From contig JAFXVJ010000028.1 in the NCBI GenBank assembly GCA_017524615.1, positions 35,222 through 99,221 on the forward strand: a stretch of 64,000 nt of DNA. The letters are read 5' to 3'. Of this stretch, positions 35,796-44,104 are shown piece after piece (position 1 is the stretch's first letter; each line of letters begins with the position of its first letter). The notes beneath the pieces were generated by a model, which saw only the letters and a program-made list of their open reading frames with translations, was not told where the DNA came from and did no database searches. The stretch comes from Clostridia bacterium. Lineage in GTDB: Bacteria > Bacillota > Clostridia > Christensenellales > Aristaeellaceae. The position numbers and the translations under genes are program-made.

Positions 35796-36469
35796 GCTTC
35801 ATCCCCCGCAAAGCGATAGCCCACGTTACGAACCGTTTGAATATAGTTCCCCGCCGGGCCCAATTTGGCCCGCAGCGTGCGGATATGCACGTCCAGCGTA
35901 CGGTTTTCCCGGACAGCCCCCAGGCCCCAGATCTTATCCAGCAGCACTTCCCGGGTCAGCACCATATCCCGGTTTTCCATCAGCAGGCACAGCAATGAAA
36001 ACTCCTTGTGCGTCAGCGTCACCCTGGCCCCATCCACCCGCACCTCATGCTTGTCCGGATACACCGATAGCACTCCCAGGCGGTATTCGGCCGTCCTTGC
36101 CTTTTTCTCCGTCCTGCGCATCACCGCCCGGATCCGCGCGATCAATTCCATGATGCCAAAGGGCTTGGGAACGTAATCATCCGCCCCGGCATCCAATCCC
36201 TCCACACGGTCGTATTCGGCGTCCTTGGCGGTGAGCATGATGACGGGCAGCTCCCGGGTCGCACTTTCCTTCCGCAGCCGCCTCAGGATCGAGATGCCGT
36301 CCTCTCCCGGCAGCATAATATCCAGCAATACCAAATCCGGCCGCTGCTGCTCCATGGCGCTCCAGAACTCCCTGGGCGTCTCAAAGCCCGTGGCCTCAAA
36401 GCCCTGGCTCTGCAGGGCATAGATCACCAGCTTGCGGATGCTTCCGTCATCCTCCAACAGATAAATCAA
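35792..36469 (-). CDS. PhoB/OmpR-family response regulator, TTG start
   Basis: The 225-residue regulator has a receiver domain (acidic pair in YLLEDDGSI, phospho-acceptor Asp in LVLLDIMLPGEDG, conserved Lys in DDYVPKPFG) and a winged-helix domain (LTHKEFSLLCLLMENRDMVLTREVLLDKIWG, DVHIRTLRAKLG). The frame is open far upstream, but TTG at 36469 follows GGAGGTGA and gives the standard N-terminus. It is coupled to the kinase by ATGA. A promoter with an overlapping palindrome lies at 36502-36528. Confidence 0.9.
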   Translation of the reverse strand: MIYLLEDDGSIRKLVIYALQSQGFEATGFETPREFWSAMEQQRPDLVLLDIMLPGEDGISILRRLRKESATRELPVIMLTAKDAEYDRVEGLDAGADDYVPKPFGIMELIARIRAVMRRTEKKARTAEYRLGVLSVYPDKHEVRVDGARVTLTHKEFSLLCLLMENRDMVLTREVLLDKIWGLGAVRENRTLDVHIRTLRAKLGPAGNYIQTVRNVGYRFAGDEA

Positions 36470-36501
36470 TCCATCACCTCCACCCAAGGCTCCCTTGTAC
36501 G

Positions 36502-36528
36502 TTATTACAGACAAGGGACCCTTGTCAA
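36502..36528 (-). promoter_or_regulatory. Promoter and overlapping palindrome of the two-component operon
   Basis: On the minus strand TTGACA (36528-36523) and TAATAA (36507-36502) are 15 nt apart. The 17-nt palindrome GACAAGGG-A-CCCTTGTC (36510-36526) fills the spacer, and a third half (TCCCTTGT, 36491) lies downstream. It may be an operator or a spacing-sensitive promoter. Confidence 0.5.
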
Positions 36529-36543
36529 GCGGATGGCGTCGAT

Positions 36544-36583
36544 TTAACATATATTTTACACAGCTCTGATTGCCAATTTTACA
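36544..36583 (+). promoter_or_regulatory. Candidate PhoP/PhoB box upstream of Na/Pi transporter
   Basis: TTAACA (36544), TTTACA (36555) and TTTACA (36578) are direct repeats at 11 and 23 bp, that is, one and two helical turns. This matches the TT(A/T)ACA repeat arrays bound by PhoP in Gram-positive bacteria. It sits in the gap between the two-component operon and the transporter gene. Confidence 0.55.
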
Positions 36584-36620
36584 TGCGCGTCGGATACTGG
36601 ATGGGGAAGGAAGTGACGGC

Positions 36621-38393
36621 ATGGAAATCACGCACCTGATCAGCTTACTGTCCGGCGTGGCGCTGTTTTTATTCGGCATGACACTGATGGGCGACGGACT
36701 GAAGAAGGCGTCCGGCAGCAAGCTGGCACCGATCCTGTTCCGTTTGTCCGGTACGCCGCTGAAAGGCATCCTGCTGGGCACCGGCGTTACGGCCGTGATC
36801 CAGTCCTCCTCCGCGACCTCCGTGATGGTGGTTGGCTTTGTGAACTCGGGCATGATGCAGGTAAAGCAGGGCATTTCCATCATCCTGGGCGCCATCCTGG
36901 GCACCAGCATCACCGGGTGGGTGGTGTGCCTGGGGTATATCGACGGCGGGTCGGGATGGACAGGCCTTTTGTCCACTTCCACCCTCAGCGGGATCGTGGC
37001 CATGGTCGGCATCCTCCTGCGGATGTTTTCCAAAAAACAGAGAGCCCGGAACATCGGGGATATCCTGCTGGGCTTTTCGGTGCTGATGTTCGGCATGAGC
37101 ACCATGAGCGGCGCGGTCAGCGTGCTGGGAGAACAACCCTGGTTTTCGGGGCTGATCACCTCCATGACCCATCCGCTGCTGGGCATCCTGGTGGGCGTGG
37201 TGTTTTCCGCGCTGCTGCAGTCCGCCTCCGCCGCGGTGGGCATCGTGCAGGCCCTGTCCCTCACCGGCATGATCACCCTGGGCACCGCGCTGCCCGTACT
37301 GATGGGCATCTGCATCGGCGCGTCGCTGCCGGTCCTATTGTCCGCCCTGGGCGCGGAAGTGAACGGGAAGCGCACCTCCGTGAGCTATCTGGTCGCTTCG
37401 TTCATGGGCGTGATGGTGTGCGCTTCCATCTTTTATATCGCGGACGCCATCTTTCGCTTTACCTTCCTCACAAAGGTGATGGATCCCTTTTCCCTGGCCC
37501 TGGTCAATACTGTTTTGCGGCTGGCCATCCTGTGCCTGCTGGCGCCCTTCGCCGATGTGCTGGAAGCCCTGGCCGCTCTGATCGTTCATGCCGCGCCGGA
37601 AGAGAAAAACACCCTGCCCCACCTGGAGGAGCGCTTTCTGGCGCATCCCGCCCTGGCGGTGGAGCAGAGCCGGCACGCCATCAACAATATGGCCCGGGAA
37701 AGCGAGGAAGCCATTCACACAGCCATGGCGCTGCTGAACAACTACAGCGAGGCGGGGATACAGAAAGTAAGCGATTTGGAAACGGAAGGGGACCGGTACG
37801 AGGACGTGCTGGGATCCTATCTCGTGAAGCTGACGGGGCAGGAACTGACGGACGGGCAGAACAAAACGGCCTCCCTGTTCCTGCATACGCTGTCGGATTA
37901 CGAGCGCATTTCCGATCATGCCCTCAGTATCGCCCGGAACTGCCAGGAAATCAGCGAAAAGGATTTCCGCTTCTCAGGGGAGGCCGCCCATGAGCTCTCC
38001 ATCATCTGCGCCGCCGTAACAGAAACCCTCCGCCTGACCGTGGAAGCCTTCGTCAATGAAGACCTGAAGCTGGCGGAGCGTGTGGAACCCTTGGAAGAGG
38101 TCATCGACGATCTTGCGGATGAAATGAAGCTTCATCACGTCAACCGGCTGCAAAACGGCCAGTGCACCATCGTGCAGGGCTTCGCCTTTAACGATCTGAT
38201 CACCAACCTGGAGCGGGTATCCGACCACTGCTCCAACATTGCCGTAGCCCTGATCGAGCTGTATATCGGCTCCTTTGACACCCATGAGTATCTGGGCCAG
38301 GTGAAGCAAAAGCGATCCAAAAATTATGAACTGTATTTTCAGGACTACAAGAAAAAGTATGGCTTGGATGAACACGCAGCCCTGAGCGAATGA
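36621..38393 (+). CDS. Na/Pi cotransporter with C-terminal PhoU-like domain
   Basis: The 590-residue protein has the inverted-repeat NptA fold: LFLFGMTLMGDGLKKASGSKL and the two QSS motifs (VIQSSSATSVMVVGF and LLQSASAAVGIVQAL). The C-terminal third (from about residue 345) is helical and PhoU-like (RHAINNMARESEEAIHTAMAL; LEEVIDDLADEMKLHHVNRL). It should import or export phosphate with sodium; the PhoU-like part probably couples to phosphate signalling. GGAAGGAAGTG precedes the ATG. Divergent from the PhoBR-like genes. Confidence 0.92.
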   Translation: MEITHLISLLSGVALFLFGMTLMGDGLKKASGSKLAPILFRLSGTPLKGILLGTGVTAVIQSSSATSVMVVGFVNSGMMQVKQGISIILGAILGTSITGWVVCLGYIDGGSGWTGLLSTSTLSGIVAMVGILLRMFSKKQRARNIGDILLGFSVLMFGMSTMSGAVSVLGEQPWFSGLITSMTHPLLGILVGVVFSALLQSASAAVGIVQALSLTGMITLGTALPVLMGICIGASLPVLLSALGAEVNGKRTSVSYLVASFMGVMVCASIFYIADAIFRFTFLTKVMDPFSLALVNTVLRLAILCLLAPFADVLEALAALIVHAAPEEKNTLPHLEERFLAHPALAVEQSRHAINNMARESEEAIHTAMALLNNYSEAGIQKVSDLETEGDRYEDVLGSYLVKLTGQELTDGQNKTASLFLHTLSDYERISDHALSIARNCQEISEKDFRFSGEAAHELSIICAAVTETLRLTVEAFVNEDLKLAERVEPLEEVIDDLADEMKLHHVNRLQNGQCTIVQGFAFNDLITNLERVSDHCSNIAVALIELYIGSFDTHEYLGQVKQKRSKNYELYFQDYKKKYGLDEHAALSE

Positions 38394-38457
38394 CCGTCCC
38401 AGGCCCCGCCATCAGCGGACGCCGGGACAGGCGATCCGGGCAGCCCGTGTTTCTTCC

Positions 38458-38613
38458 TCAATTATTTTCCTTCCCCTGTCGGCACGCGCAGGCATGGCCG
38501 CACGAGGCGCAGCACCCCGTGCAGCCGGCCTGTTTGTTTTTATGCGTGCGGCGGATGGCCCAAAAGAGCCCCGCGGCAAGGATCGCCGCGATCACAGCAT
38601 CCCAAATGTTCAT
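38458..38613 (-). CDS. FeoB-associated Cys-rich membrane protein
   Basis: The 51-residue protein has one membrane helix (WDAVIAAILAAGLFWAI), a basic segment (RRTHKNKQ) and a cysteine cluster CTGCCASCGHACAC. Proteins of this size and pattern regularly accompany feoB in Firmicutes and may bind ferrous iron at the cytoplasmic mouth of the channel. AAAGGAG lies 7 nt before ATG. It is 121 nt downstream of the FeoA-FeoB gene and co-oriented, so probably cotranscribed. Confidence 0.85.
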   Translation of the reverse strand: MNIWDAVIAAILAAGLFWAIRRTHKNKQAGCTGCCASCGHACACRQGKENN

Positions 38614-38734
38614 ATCACCGCTCCTTTATTGCTCGTTCTCTTCGAAAGGACGGAAAGATACGGCGCGTATTCTTTGTGCTGGCCAAGCGGACCGGAACAG
38701 GATGGAAAAGACGCCCGATCATGCGAGGCTTTGA

Positions 38735-41080
38735 TCATCCCACCGCCAGGGCGATCCCATGCGCGATAAAAGCGACCGCCCAGGCAATGACGCACTGCCA
38801 CACCACCAGGGAAACGGCCCATTTGCCGCCCAGCTCCCGCTTCACGGAGGCAATGGCCGCCACGCAGGGGGTGTAGAGCAGGCTGAACGTCAGCATGGAA
38901 ACCACAGAGGGGATTCCGAGCGCGGATACCTCTTCGCCGAACAGCATGATCATCACGGAAACCACGCTCTCTTTAGCCATAAACCCGCTGATCAGCGAAG
39001 AAACGAACCGCCAGTTGCCCAGGCCGATCGGACGGAATACAGGCGCCAGCAGGCTGGAAATGGTTTTCAGGATGCTTTCATCGGCATCCACCATATTGAG
39101 CTGGAAATTGAAATTGCTCAGGAACCAGACCGCCATGGTGGCAATGAGGATCACGGAAAAGGCACGCTGCAAAAAGTCCTTTGCCTTTTCCCAGAGCAGC
39201 TGCGCCACGCTCCGCGGGCTGGGCAGCCGGTAATTGGGCAATTCCATCACGAAGGGGACCGCTTCGCCCCGGAACAGCGTCTTTTTGAACAGCAGGGCCA
39301 CCAAAATGCCGATCAGGATGCCCAGCACATACAGCGACGTCATGATCCACCAGGAAGAGTTGGGCAGGATCTTTTCGAAAATCTCCTCCACAAAGTAGCC
39401 GTAAATGGCCAGCTTGGCCGTACAGGACATAAACGGCGTGAGCAGGATGGTCATTTTGCGGTCCCGCTCGCTGGGCAGGGTGCGGGTGGACATGACGGCG
39501 GGCACCGTACAGCCAAACCCGATCAGCATGGGCACGATGCTGCGGCCGCTGAGGCCGATTTTCCTTAGCAGCTTATCCATCACGAAGGCCACCCGGGCGA
39601 TATAGCCGCTGTCCTCCAGCAGGGAAAGGAAAAAGAACATGGTCACGATGATGGGCAGGAAGCTGAGCACGCTGCCCACGCCCTCAAAGATGCCGTCCAG
39701 CACCAGGCTGCGGATAACGCCGCTCACATTTCCGGCCTCCATGGCACGCTCCGCCAGCCCGCGGAGGGCGTCAATGCCCGTCTCCAGCAAATCCTGCAGC
39801 CATTTGCCGATCACGCCGAAGGTGAGGAAGAACACCAGCCCCATGATGATCACGAACACAGGCAGCGACGTGTACTTGCCGGTGAGGATGCTGTCGATCC
39901 GCTGGCTGCGAATGTGCTCCCTGCTTTCCTGCGGCTTGACCACGCACGCATCGCACACCTTCCTGATGTAGGCAAAGCGCATATCGGCAATGGCGGCGCT
40001 GCGGTCCAGGCCCCGTTCCTTTTCCATCTGCAGTACGATGTGCTCCAGCGTTTCCTTTTCATTCTGATCCAGATCCAATTGGCGCAGGATCAATTCGTCC
40101 CCTTCGATCACCTTGCTGGCGGCGAAGCGCAGGGGAAGGCCCGCTTTTTCCGCGTGGTCCTCGATCAAATGGCCCACAGCGTGCAGGCAGCGGTGGACGG
40201 CGCCGCCGTTGTCGCTGCTGTCGCAAAAATCCTGCACCAGAGGCGCTTCCTGATACTTGGCGATATGCAGGGCGTGCTTCACCAATTCATCCACGCCCTG
40301 ATTCTTCGCCGCGGAAATGGGCACCACAGGCACCCCCAGCAGGGCTTCCATGGCGTTGATGTCCACCGATCCGCCGTTGCCCCGCATCTCATCCATCATG
40401 TTCAGCGCCACCACCGTGGGGATTCCCATTTCCAGCACCTGCATCGTCAGATACAGGTTGCGCTCAATGTTGGTGGCATCCACAATGTTGATGATGGCCT
40501 TCGGCTTGTCATTGAGCACAAAATTGCGGGATACCAGCTCCTCGCTGGTATAAGGAGACATGGAGTATATGCCCGGCAGATCGGTGATGGCGGTGCAGCT
40601 GTTGCCCCGAATGGCGCCGTCCTTGCGGTCCACGGTGACGCCGGGAAAATTGCCCACATGCTGATTGGCGCCAGTGAGCTGATTGAACAGGGTGGTTTTT
40701 CCGCTGTTCTGGTTGCCCACCAGGGCAAAGGTCAGCTTCGTGCCTTCCGGCACGGGATTGCCGCTGCCCTTGGGATGAAATTTTCCTTCCTCGCCCAGGC
40801 CGGGATGATCGGGCGATTTTTTCCTTTCCCGCGGCTGTTCCTTCTGGCGAAGGGACGGCATGGGCGTCACCCGGATCTTATCCGCGTCCGCCAGACGCAG
40901 CGTCAATTCATAGCCGTGAATACGCATTTCCATGGGATCGCCCATGGGGGCCAGCTTCGTCACGGTCACTTCCACGCCGGGGATCATGCCCATATCCAGA
41001 AAATGCTGCCGCAGCGCCCCTTCGCCCCCAACCTGGTCAACGATGGCCGATTGCCCGGGCTTCACATCCTTGAGTGTCAT
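38735..41080 (-). CDS. feoB: Fused FeoA-FeoB ferrous iron transporter
   Basis: The 781-residue protein carries a FeoA SH3-like domain at residues 1-75 (MTLKDVKPGQSAIVDQVGGE...LRQHFLDMGMIPG), a charged linker, and a complete FeoB: G1 motif VGNQNSGKTTLFNQL, G2/G3 NFPGVTVDRKDG and DLPGIYSM, NMMDE (G4), then two Gate regions (PMLIGFGCTVPAVMSTR and LYTPCVAAIASVKRE). It imports Fe(II) using GTP. FeoA is usually a separate gene; here it is the N-terminal domain. The start at 41080 has AGAGGAGACG upstream. Iron-type operator half-sites lie at the promoter. Confidence 0.95.
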   Translation of the reverse strand: MTLKDVKPGQSAIVDQVGGEGALRQHFLDMGMIPGVEVTVTKLAPMGDPMEMRIHGYELTLRLADADKIRVTPMPSLRQKEQPRERKKSPDHPGLGEEGKFHPKGSGNPVPEGTKLTFALVGNQNSGKTTLFNQLTGANQHVGNFPGVTVDRKDGAIRGNSCTAITDLPGIYSMSPYTSEELVSRNFVLNDKPKAIINIVDATNIERNLYLTMQVLEMGIPTVVALNMMDEMRGNGGSVDINAMEALLGVPVVPISAAKNQGVDELVKHALHIAKYQEAPLVQDFCDSSDNGGAVHRCLHAVGHLIEDHAEKAGLPLRFAASKVIEGDELILRQLDLDQNEKETLEHIVLQMEKERGLDRSAAIADMRFAYIRKVCDACVVKPQESREHIRSQRIDSILTGKYTSLPVFVIIMGLVFFLTFGVIGKWLQDLLETGIDALRGLAERAMEAGNVSGVIRSLVLDGIFEGVGSVLSFLPIIVTMFFFLSLLEDSGYIARVAFVMDKLLRKIGLSGRSIVPMLIGFGCTVPAVMSTRTLPSERDRKMTILLTPFMSCTAKLAIYGYFVEEIFEKILPNSSWWIMTSLYVLGILIGILVALLFKKTLFRGEAVPFVMELPNYRLPSPRSVAQLLWEKAKDFLQRAFSVILIATMAVWFLSNFNFQLNMVDADESILKTISSLLAPVFRPIGLGNWRFVSSLISGFMAKESVVSVMIMLFGEEVSALGIPSVVSMLTFSLLYTPCVAAIASVKRELGGKWAVSLVVWQCVIAWAVAFIAHGIALAVG

Positions 41081-41183
41081 GGTTTCGTCTCCTCTTTGGC
41101 TCGATGGGCCCTTCTGTAAGAACATGCCTGCGGATAAGCTGGCCTTCCTTATCCTGCATAGTGGCTGTCCTGACACGGTATCC

Positions 41184-41219
41184 GTTAGTTGGTTTTTGTG
41201 TTAGTTAGTTTATACTAAC
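41184..41219 (-). promoter_or_regulatory. Candidate DtxR-family iron operator of feoAB
   Basis: GTTAGT-TTAT-ACTAAC is a perfect inverted repeat at 41204-41219. Further GTTAGT half-sites are at 41184 and 41200. It lies directly downstream of the -10 of a consensus promoter, where repressor binding would block transcription. Confidence 0.6.
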
Positions 41220-41225
41220 GTCATG

Positions 41226-41254
41226 ATTATACACACTTCCCCCCGTCTTGTCAA
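41226..41254 (-). promoter_or_regulatory. Consensus promoter of feoAB
   Basis: On the minus strand TTGACA (41254-41249), 17-nt spacer, TATAAT (41231-41226): both hexamers perfect. Such a strong promoter would need repression when iron is plentiful. Confidence 0.85.
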
Positions 41255-41346
41255 CCTGCTTGCGAAATTATCCTCCGATTCCCGCAGAATCGTCAAATAT
41301 GATGAACAAATCCACCTGTTAAATGTAAACAATTTGTGCGGCATAT

Positions 41347-41375
41347 TGATTTTTCCGGCCATGTGACATATAATC
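41347..41375 (+). promoter_or_regulatory. Promoter of the SH3b/peptidoglycan-binding protein gene
   Basis: TTGATT (41347-41352), 17-nt spacer, TATAAT (41370-41375), 60 nt before the start codon. Confidence 0.8.
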
Positions 41376-41434
41376 AATATGTACAGATATGGGCAAACAA
41401 GCCTCTCTTCCGATGAAAGCGCAGGTGATTTTTT

Positions 41435-42685
41435 ATGTATGCTTTGCGACGCGGAACAGCGCTGGTTCTCGCGCTGGTTTTGTGCCTGAGCATTTTTTCC
41501 GCGGCGTATGCCGCCAGCTACACGGGCACCATCAATGAAGACAAAGTGTTTTTCCGCATGAAGCCCAGCACCAGCGCCGATTACCACGGCCGGCTGAGCA
41601 AGGGCACCCAGGTGACGGTCACCGGCGTCAGCGGGGATTTCTATGCCGTCACCTACAACGGGAAAAACGGCTATGTGATGAAAAAATTCGTCACCCTGTC
41701 TTCCAGTGCCCAAAGCGCGCTGAACGCCACGGTGAGCAAGAGCAAATACGCCTCCGCCACAAAAATCTCCCAGTTGGGCGATCCGCCGGCCTACACCCAG
41801 AAGGGCTCCTCCGGTGAAAGCGTGGAAAAGCTGCAGCAGGCCCTGAAAATCAAGGGCTACTACACCGGCACCGTGGACGGCCTTTACGGCAGCGGTACGG
41901 AAAGCGCGGTGAAGGCGTACCAGAAGGCCATGGGCATCACCCAAACGGGCAAGGCGGATTACGCCACGCTGATGAAGCTGTTTGGCAGCGTGCTGACCAC
42001 CACCGTATCGAACGATCCTCAGATGAAGGGCATCACCCAAATCTCGCAGATCACCGTACCCGCCACCTCCCAAAAAGGCGACAGCGGCAAAAACGTGCTG
42101 GCGCTGCAGCAGGCCCTGAAAATCAAGGGCTACTACACCTCCCCCATCGACAGCAAATACGGCGATAAAACGGTGGAAGCCGTCAAAGCCTTCCAGAAAT
42201 CCAAGGGTCTGACCCAGGACGGCGTGGCGGGAAACGCCACCATCAAGGCGCTGTTCGGCAAAAACGCTGCCAACTACACCTACACCACCGAACGGCTGGA
42301 TTGGTTCAACGGCGGCGCGGAAAAATTCCACAACCACTGCGTGATGACCGTCAAGGACGTGATCACCGGCAAAACCTTCCAGGTGCGCCGTACCTTCGGC
42401 ACCAACCACCTGGACGCCGAGCCCCTCACCACCTCGGACACCGCCATCATGAAATCCATTTACGGTGGGTCCTGGAGCTGGGCGCGCCGGCCCATCCTGG
42501 TGATGTATAATGGCCATGTGTATGCCGCCTCCATGAACGGCATGCCTCACGGCACCAGCACCCTGAGCAACAATTTTGACGGCCATTTCTGCATCCACTT
42601 CTACAAGTGCCGCACCCACGGCACCGACAAGGTGGATTCCGCTCATCAAAACTGCGTCACCCGGGCCATGAACGCCAGCTGGTAA
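41435..42685 (+). CDS. Secreted cell-wall protein: SH3b, two peptidoglycan-binding domains, His/Cys C-terminal domain
   Basis: The 416-residue protein has a signal peptide, an SH3b domain (residues about 30-88, FFRMKPSTSADYHGRLSKGTQ), and two PG_binding_1 domains (GSSGESVEKLQQALKIKGYY and KGDSGKNVLALQQALKIKGYY). The C-terminal 130 residues contain RTFGTNHLDAEPL, MNGMPHGTSTLSNNFDGHF then CIHFYKCRTHGTDKVDSAHQ. Placement of HGT and GHFCIHF recalls the His and Cys of L,D-transpeptidases (SHGCIR), but the domain is divergent. It could remodel peptidoglycan. GCAGGTGA is the ribosome site. Confidence 0.83.
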   Translation: MYALRRGTALVLALVLCLSIFSAAYAASYTGTINEDKVFFRMKPSTSADYHGRLSKGTQVTVTGVSGDFYAVTYNGKNGYVMKKFVTLSSSAQSALNATVSKSKYASATKISQLGDPPAYTQKGSSGESVEKLQQALKIKGYYTGTVDGLYGSGTESAVKAYQKAMGITQTGKADYATLMKLFGSVLTTTVSNDPQMKGITQISQITVPATSQKGDSGKNVLALQQALKIKGYYTSPIDSKYGDKTVEAVKAFQKSKGLTQDGVAGNATIKALFGKNAANYTYTTERLDWFNGGAEKFHNHCVMTVKDVITGKTFQVRRTFGTNHLDAEPLTTSDTAIMKSIYGGSWSWARRPILVMYNGHVYAASMNGMPHGTSTLSNNFDGHFCIHFYKCRTHGTDKVDSAHQNCVTRAMNASW

Positions 42686-42691
42686 TCCTGT

Positions 42692-42775
42692 TTTCAGGCT
42701 GAACAGTCCGTTTGATGCAAAGCCAGGACGAAGAATCCATCCCAAATCTGATTATGATTCAGCCTGAAGAACCCC
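42692..42775. repeat. Palindromic intergenic repeat, copy 3
   Basis: GTCCGTTTGATGCAAAGCCA, then GGACGAAGAATCCATCCCAA and a closing TGATTCAGCC: an inverted orientation of the family seen at 12516 and 18168 (read on the minus strand it starts GGCTGAATCA). Confidence 0.6.
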
Positions 42776-42782
42776 AGAAGCA

Positions 42783-42819
42783 AAAGAACGCGCGATGCTG
42801 CCATCGGCGTTCTTTTTTT
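42783..42819 (+). terminator. Terminator after cell-wall protein gene
   Basis: AAAGAACGC pairs with GCGTTCTTT, followed by a run of T to 42819. Confidence 0.85.
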
Positions 42820-42878
42820 GCGTACTCCCGCAGCTTGGACCGCATGCTGTGCGCGGAGGATTGTCAAAATCTCCTTTC

Positions 42879-43099
42879 ATACTATACTCAAATTAAAATA
42901 GCAAGAAAAAAGTAAAACGCTCCTGTCATCCCGAGCGGAGTGGAGCGAGAGCGGAACGAAGTCGAGGGATCTTTGAGAAACAGATTACTTCCAGCAGCAT
43001 ATTACCCAGTTTCCAGATCCCTCCACTCCGCTTCGCTTCGGTCGGGATGACATTGTGACTTCGTCTATCTTCCTTGCCGTTTTTATTTGAGAATAGTAT
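42879..43099. mobile_element. MITE-like element, copy B (221 bp)
   Basis: Same ends and internal palindrome as 16712-16943, with over 90 percent identity by eye. It lacks an 11-bp segment (TCTCGCTCCGC) in the right internal arm and has a few substitutions. It lies in the gap between two convergent genes. Confidence 0.75.
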
Positions 43100-43148
43100 C
43101 AAATATCCCCTACTGTTCGAGCGAGATCAAATATCTGTTCTCTGGCCC

Positions 43149-43988
43149 TCATTTTTCCGCTTCCCGCTCGATGACCCAGTATCCCATGCCCTGGTTGCCG
43201 GGCCGATAGCGATACCCGGGCAGGGGCACGGGCGGACGCTGAGGCATGCCGGGCACGGCCCAGGCCGTTTTGCGCACCCGCGCGTCCCGGGCCCAATAGC
43301 CTAAAGCGCAATAGGCCACGCCGGGAGCAGAGGGCGCGCGCACGAACCGCCACCCCGGCGCACGGAAGGGAGCAAAGGGCATGCGCCCCCGAAAAAAACC
43401 CCGCAAATCGCGCGCCGCCGCGGGCCACTGCAGCGCGGGCAGGGCATCCACCGGCTCCCCCGTTCCTGCCGGGCGCAGGGCATAAGGCGGGTCCGGCGCT
43501 TCCGCCGCCGGCTGTTCAGCCATCTGAGGCACGTGATCCCGCCACGGTTCCGATGGCTCCTGGTTATCCTGCGGCGGCGGCACGGGACCGTCCGCCGGGG
43601 CGGGGGTCGGCCTTTCTATCGCGGCCCCGGCCTGCACTGTCGCACGCTGTTGCGTTTTTTTCTCCTGATGCTTTGCCGCCTCATTTTGCAGCCACTGACA
43701 CGCCTGCCAGTAGGTTTCCTCTGCGCCCAAGCCCGTTTCCCACGCCACCACCCGGCCGTCCGCCGTCAAAAACAGCCGCCCCGGCTGAGCGGCGGACAGC
43801 ACGGCCTGGCCCTCCCTGTCCGCTTTCTGCCGGCAGCAAAGCGCTGCCTGGCCATCCCGCAGGGCATACAGCGCGCAGTCCGTTTCCGGCGTCAAGCCCC
43901 GCACCGACACCCGGTATTCATGGCCCATGCCCCGGATATGGCCGGTCACGCCTTCCCTGCCCCGCAGCAGCCGATAGCTGAATTCCAT
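43149..43988 (-). CDS. Protein of unknown function with Pro-rich centre
   Basis: This 279-residue protein has an N-terminal domain (MEFSYRLLRGREGVTGHIRGMGHEYRV onward, about 90 residues) with ALYALRDGQAALCCRQKADREGQAVL, a Pro/Ala/Gln-rich linker (residues about 115-180), and a C-terminal aromatic- and Pro-rich part ending YWVIEREAEK. No family was recognised, no membrane helix is present and it is probably cytoplasmic. An earlier ATG at 44012 is possible, but AAAGGGGGCG better supports 43988. It is divergent from surE. Confidence 0.6.
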   Translation of the reverse strand: MEFSYRLLRGREGVTGHIRGMGHEYRVSVRGLTPETDCALYALRDGQAALCCRQKADREGQAVLSAAQPGRLFLTADGRVVAWETGLGAEETYWQACQWLQNEAAKHQEKKTQQRATVQAGAAIERPTPAPADGPVPPPQDNQEPSEPWRDHVPQMAEQPAAEAPDPPYALRPAGTGEPVDALPALQWPAAARDLRGFFRGRMPFAPFRAPGWRFVRAPSAPGVAYCALGYWARDARVRKTAWAVPGMPQRPPVPLPGYRYRPGNQGMGYWVIEREAEK

Positions 43989-44046
43989 CCAAACGCCCCC
44001 TTTTTCTTTCATCCTTCAGCATATGCGCGCCGCTGCCAGGTCATGC

Positions 44047-44075
44047 TTGCGCGGCGGGCTGTTTTCCGGTATAAT
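44047..44075 (+). promoter_or_regulatory. Promoter of the surE operon
   Basis: TTGCGC (44047-44052), 17-nt spacer, TATAAT (44070-44075). Confidence 0.7.
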
Positions 44076-44104
44076 GGAGGGGTACGAAGAAGGAGGCGCT
44101 TTGC

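Noticed and set aside
36470-37375. N-terminal extension of the response regulator (527 codons)
   Set aside because: The extension overlaps the Na/Pi transporter in antisense and lacks a fold; TTG at 36469 with GGAGGTGA gives the standard regulator.
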